From CAZGOM01 sp964542875 (GTDB lineage: Bacteria > Planctomycetota > Phycisphaerae > Phycisphaerales > Phycisphaeraceae): a DNA stretch of 50,293 bases. The stretch spans positions 1-50,293 of the forward strand of contig CAZIWA010000025.1 in assembly GCA_964542875.1 (NCBI GenBank), in the 5' to 3' direction. The notes below the pieces were generated by a model. The model saw only the letters and a list, made by a program, of their open reading frames with translations, did no database searches and was not told the DNA's origin. This document shows, one piece after another, positions 39,940 to 49,233 of this stretch; within the stretch, counting starts at the first letter, position 1; every line of letters starts with the position of its first letter. The position numbers and the translations under genes are program-made.

Positions 39940-39997
39940 GGGCACGATCCTGAGGTAATGCAGGAGGAGATGTTAGGACCGGGCAGCGGGAGCACGA

Positions 39998-41026
39998 TTA
40001 CTTTACTTTTGTGGTGGCAAGCAGCTCCAAATCACGGTCGAAAAAGGCGTCGCCCTTGAATTCCCAGGTGAAGGCGGAGCCTGAGGCCTGGGTGGCGTTT
40101 GAGCCTACGGCATCGCCGGGAAGCTCAACAGTGATTTTATAAGTGGTGGCCCTGGCGTCGTTGGTGGCAGTTTCCTGCGACTTGGACTGGTTCATGAGGC
40201 CTTTGAGCTTGGTGATGCCGGCGCTGTTATAGCCCGCGGCGGTCATTGCGTCGATGAGGGCTTTATCAAGGTTGGCCTCCAGGGTTTGGATTTCCTGGGT
40301 GATGGCTTGATGGCTGGCGGTTTCGGTGCCGGGTTTTTGGGATTGAAGCATGGTGGCGAGCTTGGCGGTGTCGGTTTTGCGGCCGATGTCCAGAACGTTT
40401 TGACGGGCTTTGAGCCATTTGTCCTGAGGCAGATCGGGCGTGATTTGAAGCACCGCGGCCCGGGCCTGCTCCAGCTTCTTGAGGGTTTGGGTTTCCATGG
40501 CGAAGGCGATCGCCTTTTCCCATTCGCCGAGGGTCACTTTGTCCGCGGGACGTTGGGTGATGGCTTTGATTTCATTGCTGCCGGGGCGTTCGTCCAAGGC
40601 CGCCAGCCATGCGTAGGGCCGGGCCTGGTAAACCCTGCGGAACTGGTAATAGGTGCCGTCTGAACGCTTTTCCACCTTCAGGGTGGTGGGGAACTGCACA
40701 TAGGTCTTGTTCAACAGGTCGCCGGGCGTGCCGTCGTTTGCGGGCAGCGCATAGCCGGGAGCGAATGTCTGCTGGGCGGAGAGGGTTTGTTTTTTGCCGT
40801 CGGCATCGGGTGCTTGATTCACCGTCCAGCCGGAGAGCTGGCTGGGAACGCGACCGGGCGAAAGCTCGGCGACCTGGTCGGCTTTGATGTTGACCGTCAT
40901 GCTGACTTGGCCGTCCGGCCGGACTTTGATTGTCTCGCTGCGCTCCAGGCAGCCGGTGAGGAACAAGACGCCGGCGACGCCGAGGGCGACGAAGAATGTT
41001 TTGGCGAGAGATGTTGAACGTTTCAT
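39998..41026 (-). CDS. Lipoprotein of unknown function (342 aa)
   Basis: The signal peptide MKRSTSLAKTFFVALGVAGV ends in the lipobox LFLTGC (Cys26). The mature part begins with ERSETIKVRPDGQVSMTVNIKADQ, a pattern of repeated beta strands, and continues with helical segments rich in Gln/Lys/Ala. GGAG precedes the ATG. It lies upstream of the ECF sigma gene on the same strand. No family was recognised. Confidence 0.75.
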   Translation of the reverse strand: MKRSTSLAKTFFVALGVAGVLFLTGCLERSETIKVRPDGQVSMTVNIKADQVAELSPGRVPSQLSGWTVNQAPDADGKKQTLSAQQTFAPGYALPANDGTPGDLLNKTYVQFPTTLKVEKRSDGTYYQFRRVYQARPYAWLAALDERPGSNEIKAITQRPADKVTLGEWEKAIAFAMETQTLKKLEQARAAVLQITPDLPQDKWLKARQNVLDIGRKTDTAKLATMLQSQKPGTETASHQAITQEIQTLEANLDKALIDAMTAAGYNSAGITKLKGLMNQSKSQETATNDARATTYKITVELPGDAVGSNATQASGSAFTWEFKGDAFFDRDLELLATTKVK

Positions 41027-41206
41027 AAGCGAGCTCCGGATGGTGATGGAAGGAAAGCGGGGCATGGCTTTCACCATTGATGACGGAACAAGGACAGATT
41101 TGGATGACATGTGTTGTTTAATTACTTGAAATAGCTCGTCTGGACCTCACACTGTTAACATCCAATATCCGGACGGTTCCAAAACATCATCACAGGGTTA
41201 GAAAAC

Positions 41207-44200
41207 ATGGTTGGCGCAATTAACGGTCTGATGCGAAAGGTACGGGGATTCTGGGGTTCCAAGCCGGGCATGGCGCAACTGCTGGAAGCAATGGAACGCC
41301 GGGAGATGATGTCGATCGATGATCCGTACATCGAGAACCAGGCTCCCTCGGGGGCAACGCCTGACCGGTACTACTACGAGCTTGGAGTGCCAGGCACCAA
41401 ATTTGACCTGTGGAATTACTTTACGGACGACACCACGCCGGTTTCGGCGCTTGTGTTCAACGTGGCCGGCAACACTGATCCGCTTTCGGTGCCTGACGCG
41501 ACCATCGTCGATAACCGGTATCTGGAACTGACGTTTAACACCAAGGAGGAGGGGTTTGCCGGTGTTGGGATCACCTGCACGGATTACGAGGGGTTGAGCA
41601 CCTATTTGGAATTTGGGATCGTGCTGGATAAATCGACCACCAGCCCGCCGAGCGTGGTTGGCAGCGCGAGCATCAATGTGAATCAGGATTCGGGCCCGGT
41701 GACGATTAATCTGGATCCGATTTTTGAAGACTTTTCGTCGGCTGATTCCGAATTGACGTACTCGATCAGCTCCGTTGACAGCAAGGCGCTCATACCTTCG
41801 GCCAAGATCCAGGGGCATGATCTTGTGGTTTCGTTTGGTGACAATGCGTTTGGCCAGGGGAGCGTAACGGTGATCTGCACCGACCCGGACGGGCAAGCGG
41901 TTGCGTATACGGTGCTGGTAAATGTGACCGATGTGCCGCCTGTGGTGGGCGGGCTGACGATTGTCGGAAATGCCTATGAGATGGGGGCGGCGGGGCTGGG
42001 CAGCGTGCAACTGACTGCGACGGGCGTGCAGGCCGAGAACGATAAGATCGGTTTCTATCTGGACACGGATGCGAACGGGAAATTCGATCAAAAGCTTGAT
42101 CAGTTCCTGGTCTACAGCGCGACGATGACAGGCGGCGTGCGTGTGGCCACCGCGGACCTTGATGGCCTGGCAGTGGGGACGTACACGATTTTCGCCGTGG
42201 CGGAAGAAGAGCAGAAAAATGCGCATCCGGAGTATGGCCAAGCCGTTTCCAATACGCTTCAGGTGTTTGCGGAATCGACTGTGCTGACAGGCAAAGTGTT
42301 GAGCTACGTAGACCTTCACGGGAATACGGTCAAAGCGACGCTGACTGGCCCCGGTGAGCTGAATATCTTCTTCGACAACGACAACGCGAAACACAATCCA
42401 TCCAAGATTCAGATCACCGGTTCGGACGCGGCGAAGTCTTCATTTACCCTTGTTGTCACACCCGTAAAGGGCGGCACGATTCTCACAAGCGATATCGGGG
42501 ATGTTTCGATTCAAGGCGGGCTTTCCAGCGTCAGCGCGGGCAAGGTGAATCTGCTTGGCGACTTTGCGGCGACAGGCGTAGTGAAGGCAATCACGCTCAA
42601 TGATGTGAATGACCTCATCTTCGGTGAGCAACACACCATCACCCTGGGCGGCACTGCGACGGACAAAACAGCGCTTACGTTCGGGCGTGTTTCAGATATC
42701 TCGGTGACGACCAGCGCGACGCTCACTTCCATCAAGGCTGTGGACTGGATTGACGGCAACAAGGTGAATGATGTGATCCAAGCCGCGGCGCTGGGCTCGC
42801 TGACCATTACGGGAGTTAAGGGAGGGGCCGCGGTCGGTGATTTTGATGCCGACATCAGCCTGACCAACCCGATTATCGCCAAGACCACACAGACGGTTTC
42901 CAGCATCACAGTCGCGGGCACAACGCGGGGCAACTGGAGCCTGGGCGCTTCCAAGCTGCAAAGCACAACGGTGAAGGGTGATGCGCTGGGCTCCTGGGCA
43001 TCGAACGTGGGCTTTGGCTCCTTGACCGTCAGTGGCCTGTCGAACGCGCTGATGGTGACGACCAAAGGTGATCTGACAAGCTTCAAGGGCGGGCAAACCT
43101 CCAACGTCTTTATCGATGTGGACGGCGCGCTGGGCACACTTACCACGGTGAACTACATCGGCGGCATGATCTCCGCGGGCAAAGCGGGGACGATCAGCAT
43201 CACCGGGCAGTTGGCTACCGCTGTGCTGCCGTATGTTGCGGGCAACTTCACCGGCGACTTGAACATCACCGGTATTTCAAGCAAGGCGGGTTCACAATCG
43301 CTGGCGAGCCTGAAAGTGGCCGGCCTTGCGGTTGGAAACAACGTGGACGACGCACCGGACTGGTTAATCAAGGGTGGCGTAGGCACCCTCACGCTTGCCA
43401 ACGCGCAAGGCGTGGTGATGGAGGTTTCCGCATTGGGAGCCAACCTCGGCGATGTGGCTTCATTCAAGGCGACCCAGGTCACCAATTTTGATCTTCACGC
43501 AAGCGGGAAGATCGGCAGCGTCACGGTGAACAACTGGACTTTTGGCGAGATCCATGCAGGATCGCTGGGCACGCTGAGCGTGCTGGGGACCCGCAACGAC
43601 AAGGGCGTGGTGACCGGGGGCGACTACACCGGCGGGCTGATCCTCTTCGGCGGTGGCGTTGCAAAGAACGGCATGACCCTGCAGAGCGCCACGATCGCCG
43701 GCAGCGTGCTCGGCAAGGGCGAAGGCGTCGGGCCGGTGTGGATCATCGATGGCAATGTGGGTTCCATCACCGCGGGAACAGGGCAGGAATGGGCGATTGT
43801 GATCAACAAGCGCACATCCATCTCCGCGGCCGGGAACCTGACCACCTTCAAGGTGGGGCAGGCCACGAACGTATTCCTGAATGCCGATGGAAAAATGAGT
43901 TCAGTGACGGCGGCAGGCTGGTCGGGTGGCGTCATCAATGCAGGCTCCATCGGCAGCCTGACGGTGACGGGGAATTACTCCGGAAGTTTGAGCACCACCG
44001 GCATCGGGCTGGCGAAAAATGTCATGGCGCTGGGACCGGTCAGCATCGGCGGGGCGGTGATCGGCAACGGGACCGTGGAAGCGCCGGATTGGAGCGTGAT
44101 GGGGCCCGCAGGCGCACTGACGTTCGGATCGGTCGATGGGTTAGCCGTTCATTTCAATGATTCGGTGGGGTCTATCACCATCAAGAACGCGGCCGAGGAT

Positions 44201-44893
44201 CTGACGCTGCTGGCCAACGGCCATTTTGATGAAGACACCAGTAAGTCGATCTTCGGCACGGTCGCCTCATTTAAGGCCGGGAAGGTGACAAACGGTTACA
44301 TACAGGCCGATAAGCTTGGAACGTTCAGCGTTAACGGTTACGGGACGGGTAAATCCGCTGTCGCGGGGGACTTGACCAACACCTATGTGTACATCGTGGC
44401 AGGCGGCGTGAGCGGCAAGGCGCTTGCACTTGGCGCCACGACCGTGTCGGGCACAGTGAATGACTCCACATTCAACCTGCTGGGCAATGCGGGGGTGATC
44501 ACGGTGGGCGCGTTTACCGACAGCGCCGTGCGCGTGGGCGTGTCCGATGCGGTGCTCGGGCAGGTGCTGCCTGCGGTATCGGAAGACTTCTTCAACCCGG
44601 CGCTGGTGCTAAGCGGGTTTGTGGTGACGGGTAAACCGGTGGCGGCGACGGCCCCGAGCTTCAGTCATTCGTTTGTTTCAGCGCCGACGTTGACCATGGT
44701 GTCGCTGAAGATTGTCTCGGGGGTTGGCGACGGGCCGTTCGGGTTTGCCGCATCGGTGAAGATCGGCACATATACCCGGGTGGTGAGCGTGACGCCCAAG
44801 CAGACGAAGACGGTGAGCAATCAGACGGCACCAAACACGTACGACAGTGTCGGCGACTATGTATTGAAGCTGATTGGCGAAGTGCCTGAGTGA
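41207..44893 (+). CDS. Giant repeat-containing surface protein
   Basis: The 1228-aa protein has no standard signal peptide. Residues 24-36 (AQLLEAMERREMM plus SIDD) resemble the planctomycete extracellular-protein motif LExLExRxLLS. Residues about 45-345 look like Ig-/cadherin-type beta sandwich modules. From about 350 to 1150 it consists of beta-strand repeats with GSLTVTG and FKVGQATNV elements. Four recognisable units start near residues 624, 751, 879 and 1020, with SFKxxQxTN at the head of each and a period of about 127-141 residues. This suggests a beta-helix. It may be a secreted adhesin or polysaccharide-binding protein. A strong terminator follows. Confidence 0.8.
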   Translation: MVGAINGLMRKVRGFWGSKPGMAQLLEAMERREMMSIDDPYIENQAPSGATPDRYYYELGVPGTKFDLWNYFTDDTTPVSALVFNVAGNTDPLSVPDATIVDNRYLELTFNTKEEGFAGVGITCTDYEGLSTYLEFGIVLDKSTTSPPSVVGSASINVNQDSGPVTINLDPIFEDFSSADSELTYSISSVDSKALIPSAKIQGHDLVVSFGDNAFGQGSVTVICTDPDGQAVAYTVLVNVTDVPPVVGGLTIVGNAYEMGAAGLGSVQLTATGVQAENDKIGFYLDTDANGKFDQKLDQFLVYSATMTGGVRVATADLDGLAVGTYTIFAVAEEEQKNAHPEYGQAVSNTLQVFAESTVLTGKVLSYVDLHGNTVKATLTGPGELNIFFDNDNAKHNPSKIQITGSDAAKSSFTLVVTPVKGGTILTSDIGDVSIQGGLSSVSAGKVNLLGDFAATGVVKAITLNDVNDLIFGEQHTITLGGTATDKTALTFGRVSDISVTTSATLTSIKAVDWIDGNKVNDVIQAAALGSLTITGVKGGAAVGDFDADISLTNPIIAKTTQTVSSITVAGTTRGNWSLGASKLQSTTVKGDALGSWASNVGFGSLTVSGLSNALMVTTKGDLTSFKGGQTSNVFIDVDGALGTLTTVNYIGGMISAGKAGTISITGQLATAVLPYVAGNFTGDLNITGISSKAGSQSLASLKVAGLAVGNNVDDAPDWLIKGGVGTLTLANAQGVVMEVSALGANLGDVASFKATQVTNFDLHASGKIGSVTVNNWTFGEIHAGSLGTLSVLGTRNDKGVVTGGDYTGGLILFGGGVAKNGMTLQSATIAGSVLGKGEGVGPVWIIDGNVGSITAGTGQEWAIVINKRTSISAAGNLTTFKVGQATNVFLNADGKMSSVTAAGWSGGVINAGSIGSLTVTGNYSGSLSTTGIGLAKNVMALGPVSIGGAVIGNGTVEAPDWSVMGPAGALTFGSVDGLAVHFNDSVGSITIKNAAEDLTLLANGHFDEDTSKSIFGTVASFKAGKVTNGYIQADKLGTFSVNGYGTGKSAVAGDLTNTYVYIVAGGVSGKALALGATTVSGTVNDSTFNLLGNAGVITVGAFTDSAVRVGVSDAVLGQVLPAVSEDFFNPALVLSGFVVTGKPVAATAPSFSHSFVSAPTLTMVSLKIVSGVGDGPFGFAASVKIGTYTRVVSVTPKQTKTVSNQTAPNTYDSVGDYVLKLIGEVPE

Positions 44894-44910
44894 AACATTT
44901 GAAGTCATGA

Positions 44911-44953
44911 CCGCCACGGGTCGGCTGCAGAGGCCAGCCCGTGGCGTGTTTTT
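44911..44953 (+). terminator. Terminator of the surface-protein gene
   Basis: CGCCACGGG and CCCGTGGCG are long stem arms around a 17-base interior, followed by TGTTTTTTG, 18 bp after the stop codon. Confidence 0.85.
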
Positions 44954-44999
44954 TGATGGGCCGCTAAACTGTTCCCCCTTGGGCCGGTGATCGGTCCGG

Positions 45000-46079
45000 A
45001 TGGATTTTCACTCCCTCGCGCGAGCTTACGACATGCACCCACGCTTAGACTTCGCACATACCCTTGTTCAGCCTGCCAAGACAGCCCGCCAGTTGGGGTA
45101 TCGCATGCCTGCGGAGTGGGCGCCGCTGGCGCGGGTGTGGCTCACGCCGCCGCACAATGAAGAGACATGGCCCGGGTGCCTGGTTAAGGCGCAGGCTCAG
45201 TTTGAAGACCTGATGAACCAGATGCGTCCTTTTGTGGAACTGGCGACCACTCAAGACAGTGGGTGGGAGACGGTGGATTCATGGATCCGCGATTACGGCC
45301 CGATCTATGTGACGCGTAAGCCGGGCAATGCCGATGGCCTGCCTCACAAGGCGCTGCACGACTTTCGTTTTGACGGCTGGGGCGGGAAATACGAGAACCG
45401 CGACGCCGACGACGTGATTCCCCAGCGCATCGCCCGGGATCAGCGCGCGCCGATCTGGATTCATGATCTGACGCTGGAAGGCGGGTCGATAGAGGTCAAC
45501 GGCGAAGGCACTGTGATGACCACGGAGCAATGCCTGCTGAACAAGAACCGGAACCCGCATCTTTCCCGTGAAGCCATCATCAACGAAGTTCACGAGGCGC
45601 TGGGCACCAGCCATGTGATCTGGCTGCCGGGCGGCATCATCGGAGATGATACCGATGGGCACATCGATGACATCGCCCGGTTCGTGAATCCCACAACCGT
45701 TTTGGGCATCCGGGCGCCTAAGGGCCACCCTGACTTTGATATGCTCGACCAGAACTGGCAGGCGCTTTCCAAGGCCAAAGACCAAAATGGAGAGAAGCTC
45801 ACGGTTCTTCCGCTGCCGGTTCCTGATCCGATTCAATACAACTTTCCCGCGGATCGCTTTGGCCCAGGCGGGGTGAACCCGGTGCCGGCGAGCTATGCGA
45901 ATTTCCTGATCGCCAACAAGGGCGTTTTTGTGCCGATCTTTGGGCAAAAGTCCGACGATGTCGCGCTTAAGACGATTCAAGATGCGATGCCCCAGCACAA
46001 GGTCATTGGTGTGCGGGCGGAGTTTCTGGTGGTCGGGCTTGGGGCATTCCACTGCCTGAGCCAGCAGGAACCGGCTTGA
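45000..46079 (+). CDS. aguA: Agmatine deiminase (peptidyl-arginine-deiminase family)
   Basis: The enzyme hydrolyses agmatine to N-carbamoylputrescine and ammonia on the way to putrescine. The 359-aa product has MPAEWAPLARVWLTPPHNEETWPG, the catalytic-region acidic motif SWIRDYGPIYV, LEGGSIEVNGEGT, GDDTDGHIDDIARF with His/Asp, and the nucleophile Cys352 in GAFHCLSQQEPA. The start may be the ATG at 45000 or the one at 45033; both lie before the conserved domain. Confidence 0.92.
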   Translation: MDFHSLARAYDMHPRLDFAHTLVQPAKTARQLGYRMPAEWAPLARVWLTPPHNEETWPGCLVKAQAQFEDLMNQMRPFVELATTQDSGWETVDSWIRDYGPIYVTRKPGNADGLPHKALHDFRFDGWGGKYENRDADDVIPQRIARDQRAPIWIHDLTLEGGSIEVNGEGTVMTTEQCLLNKNRNPHLSREAIINEVHEALGTSHVIWLPGGIIGDDTDGHIDDIARFVNPTTVLGIRAPKGHPDFDMLDQNWQALSKAKDQNGEKLTVLPLPVPDPIQYNFPADRFGPGGVNPVPASYANFLIANKGVFVPIFGQKSDDVALKTIQDAMPQHKVIGVRAEFLVVGLGAFHCLSQQEPA

Positions 46080-46408
46080 AGAAAGGTAAAAGGTAAAAGG
46101 GATAAGGTAAAAGGGGCAAGGCAGAGTGGGATTAGCCGAGGGGAAGTGAAAATCCAAGAACGGATTTTTAACCGCGAAGGCGCGAAGACGCGAAGTTAAG
46201 AGGCGGAAAGTAGAAGAAAAAGATCAAGGTAAAAATGGTTTCTGTGGCTGGTCTTACAATCCGGACATCTCGCATGCTTTTCATCTTGTCCCGTTCCGTT
46301 TTTCCACTGCTCCACAGATACGCCTGAGTTCATTTTTGTTGTATTTGGTTTGATGCTTCAATAGACTATTTCTGATCTTCCTTTCTCATAACCATTCGGA
46401 GGGATTTT
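46080..46408. other. 329-bp spacer with dispersed low-complexity repeats
   Basis: AGGTAAAAGG / GGATAAGGTAAAAGG units (46082-46125) and the GCGCGAAGACGCGAAG repeat (46170-46196) fill much of the stretch. Related units are at 3990-4015 and 2035-2065. An AT-rich leader with GGAGGGA precedes the prepilin-type gene. There is no gene. Confidence 0.6.
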
Positions 46409-47511
46409 ATGTTGATGGCAAGGCGACGCATGGGGTTTTCTCTTATTGAATTGCTGGTGGTGGTGTCGATTGTCGCGATCTTGCTGGCGCTTTTGCTGCN
46501 NNNNNNNNNNNNNNNNNNNNNNNNNNNNNNNNNNNNNNNNNNNNNNNNNNNNNNNNNNNNNNNNNNNNNNNNNNNNNNNNNNNNNNNNNNNNNNNNNNNA
46601 TTGAATTGCTGGTGGTGGTGTCGATTGTCGCGATCTTGCTGGCGCTTTTGCTGCCGAGCTTGAATCAAGCACGGGAGAACGCGCGGGACTCGCTGTGCAA
46701 AGGGCGCATGAGGCAGACTTCGCTGGTGACTTTTCAGTACGTGAATGATTTTTCGTATCTTTCGCCCTGGGCGATGTCGGAGATGGTGACGTCGACGACT
46801 TACAAGAACAACATGTCGTTTGAGGTGCTGGCGAGCGCGGGGTATCTGGATTCATACTCCGGGCTGATCAATCCGCAATCCTGGCACAACACCAGCGCGT
46901 GGAATGCGACATGGGGCAATGGCGTGGTCCGGCCGCGGACGATTTTCGCGTGCCCGTCGGCGGTGAGCTATGGGTCTGGCGATCCTTATGAGCTTCTTTC
47001 GCAGACGCCGTTTTTCACGGGCTGGACGGTGGAGAAGCAGAACAAGAAAGACGGGATCGTGGAATTTATTAATCCACGGTGGAAGAATCAGGCGCTGCCG
47101 CCTGGCGTGCCGGAAAGCGCGCGCGGGGACGGTTGGGTGACGCCGCGGTCGTACTCATTGACCATGTCGATGAGCCGGACGCGTGTGCAGAATGTCGGGG
47201 GGTATAACCAGATCTGGTTTGAACCCAGGCGGCCAGGAAGCACGAAGACAGACAACCAGGCCATGCTGATGGAATTTACCCAGCGAGTGGATGCGATCGG
47301 CGCTTCCAACGGGCCTTCGCTGGCAGCCATGCAGGGCCACGGCGCGCCGGGGACCGATGTGAACAATCCGTTCTGGGGATGGCCTTACCTGATTCCCCAT
47401 GCGAATCAGCAGTCGAATAATTTTGTCCGGCTCGACGGAAGCGGCGGCAACGTGAGCGCACGCTTTTACGGAATTGTGATGCCTGTAGAAGAACTGCCGT
47501 TTACGTTTTGA
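46409..47511 (+). CDS. Prepilin-type protein interrupted by a scaffold gap
   Basis: The ATG at 46409 (GGAGGGA upstream) opens MLMARRRMGFSLIELLVV, a prepilin leader and hydrophobic helix. The frame enters 100 N at 46500. After the gap the same helix reappears and continues PSLNQARENARDSLCKGRMRQTSLVTFQYVND to the stop at 47511. The 55 bases before the gap (46445-46499) equal those after it (46600-46654), so the true gene is probably continuous. If the duplicate is collapsed, 948 bases in frame give 315 aa. As deposited, 155 extra bases shift the frame. The mature part resembles the planctomycete prepilin-like proteins. Confidence 0.8.
46500..46599. other. 100-N scaffold gap with identical 55-bp flanks
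   Basis: There are exactly 100 N, the usual placeholder for a gap of unknown size. The flanks share 55 identical bases, which indicates that two contig ends overlap and were not merged. Confidence 0.9.
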
Positions 47512-47598
47512 ACGACCTCTCGGCAGGGTGTTGAAAATCAATGCCCGCTTACCGTAGCTTTGGCAGATCGTGCGTGCAGGTTGATGTTAGACGGGGAG

Positions 47599-49179
47599 TT
47601 ACTGGTGTTGCCCGTCGACGATGCGGCGGATCTTGAGCGGGTTGGTGTCTTTGAGTTCATCGGGCAGGCGGTCTTGCGGAAAGCTTTGATAGCTCACGGG
47701 CCGGACCCAGCGGGCGATGGAGGCGGTCCCGACGGAGGTGAAGCGTGAGTCGGTGGTGGCGGGGTAAGGGCCGCCGTGTTGCATGGAAGGGCAGACTTCC
47801 ACGCCGGTGGGGAAGCCGTTGTAGATGAGGCGGCCGGCTTTGCGTTCGAGAGTTTCAAGCAGGCCGGTGGCGTCGGCGAGATCATCGGCAGTGCCATGAA
47901 TGGTGGCGGTGAGCTGGCCTTCGAGGGTTTTAGCGATTGCGCAGAGCTCGGGAAGGTTTTTAACGGTGACGATGAGCGTGAATGGGCCGAAGACTTCCTC
48001 GGCGAGTTGCGGATGCTTGAGGAAGTTTTCGCCTGAGGTCTGGAGGGCGATGGGCTGAGCCTGTGTCTGGGCCTGCGATGCGGTTTGTTTGGAGGCGGCA
48101 AGAAGGGTGACGCCGGGCGTTTTGGTGACGTGGGCGAGCCCGCCATGGAAGGCTTCGCAGATGCCTGGGTGGAGCATGGTGCCGGGGGCTGCGGCTTCGA
48201 CGCCGGGGATGAAGGTCTGACGGAAGGTTTCCAGGTCGGCGCCTTCAATGGTGAACACCAGCCCGGGTTTGGTGCAGAACTGGCCGACGCCGAGGGTGAA
48301 GGAACCTTTGAGGCCTTCGGCGATTTTCGCGGCGCGCTCTTTCATTGCGCCAGGAAGCAGGAAGACGGGATTGAGGCTGGCCATCTCCGCGAAGACGGGA
48401 ATGGGGCTGGGGCGGCTGGAGGCGGCATCAAAGAGGGCGCGGCCCGCTTCCCGGGAGCCGGTGAACCCGATTGCGCGGGTGTGGGGGTGCCTGGCCAGCG
48501 CGGTACCGATGGTGCGCCCCGAGCCATGGATCATGCTGAAGGTGCCTTCGGGAAGCCCCGAGGCGATGACGGCGGCCCTGACAGCGCCTGCCACCATTTC
48601 CGCGGTGCCAGGGTGAGCGCTATGCGCCTTGACGATGATGGGGCAACCTGCGGCCAGGGCGCTGGCGCTGTCGCCACCTGCAACGGAGAAGGCCAGGGGA
48701 AAGTTGGATGACCCAAAGACCACAACGGGGCCAATCGGGACGAGCATGCGGCGTAGATCGACTTTGGGGATGGGTTTGCGGTCAGGCTGCGCGGTATCGA
48801 TGCGGGCATCAACCCATGAGCCTTCACGCAACAGTCCGGCAAACATCTTGAGCTGGCCGACGGTTCGGCCGCGTTCGCCGGTGAGCCGGTCTTTGGGGAG
48901 CCCGGTTTCAAGGTTGGCCCGGTCCAAAAGAGCATCGCCGAGAGCCATGATTTCGCCGGCGATGTTTTCCAGGAAGTCGGCGCGTTTGGAGCCTGGCGTG
49001 TTACGCAGGGTTTGGAATGCGCTTTCGGCAAGCTCCAGGGCCGCGTCTACCTGGGCTTGATCGGCCTGGTAGAAGCCGGGTTCGAGCGGCTGCTTATTCA
49101 GCGGGCTGGTGGGTTTCTGGGTTTTGCCGGAGCCGGTGGAAAGGGCTGCGCCGATGAAGATTTTGCCGTGGAGGGTCAT
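47599..49179 (-). CDS. Alpha-ketoglutarate-semialdehyde (2,5-dioxovalerate) dehydrogenase-like
   Basis: The 526-aa aldehyde dehydrogenase carries PIGPVVVFGSSNFPLAFSVAGGDSASALAAGCPIIVKAHSAHPGT and FTGSREAGRALFDAA, FAEMASLNPVFLLPGAM and the catalytic Cys302 in GQFCTKPGL. These segments are typical of the KGSADH branch, which oxidises 2,5-dioxopentanoate to 2-oxoglutarate in oxidative pentose and sugar-acid pathways. It probably shares a transcript with the upstream FAH-family gene on the same strand (54 bp apart, with a GGGTCT-type repeat between). The ATG at 49179 fits the family. Confidence 0.88.
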   Translation of the reverse strand: MTLHGKIFIGAALSTGSGKTQKPTSPLNKQPLEPGFYQADQAQVDAALELAESAFQTLRNTPGSKRADFLENIAGEIMALGDALLDRANLETGLPKDRLTGERGRTVGQLKMFAGLLREGSWVDARIDTAQPDRKPIPKVDLRRMLVPIGPVVVFGSSNFPLAFSVAGGDSASALAAGCPIIVKAHSAHPGTAEMVAGAVRAAVIASGLPEGTFSMIHGSGRTIGTALARHPHTRAIGFTGSREAGRALFDAASSRPSPIPVFAEMASLNPVFLLPGAMKERAAKIAEGLKGSFTLGVGQFCTKPGLVFTIEGADLETFRQTFIPGVEAAAPGTMLHPGICEAFHGGLAHVTKTPGVTLLAASKQTASQAQTQAQPIALQTSGENFLKHPQLAEEVFGPFTLIVTVKNLPELCAIAKTLEGQLTATIHGTADDLADATGLLETLERKAGRLIYNGFPTGVEVCPSMQHGGPYPATTDSRFTSVGTASIARWVRPVSYQSFPQDRLPDELKDTNPLKIRRIVDGQHQ

Positions 49180-49183
49180 GGGG

Positions 49184-49217
49184 AGGGTCTGGGGGTGGGG
49201 TCTAGGGTCTGGTGAGA
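49184..49217. repeat. GGGTCT-type dispersed repeat, copy 6
   Basis: GGAGGGTCTGGGGGTGGGGT followed by CTAGGGTCTGGTGAGAG lies between two minus-strand genes and belongs to the same family as the copies inside the BMC operon. Confidence 0.7.
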
Positions 49218-49233
49218 GATTCGCTGAATGAGC

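Noticed and set aside
46366..46855. Frames translated across the N block on the minus strand
   Set aside because: They depend on undefined bases and are antisense to the prepilin gene.
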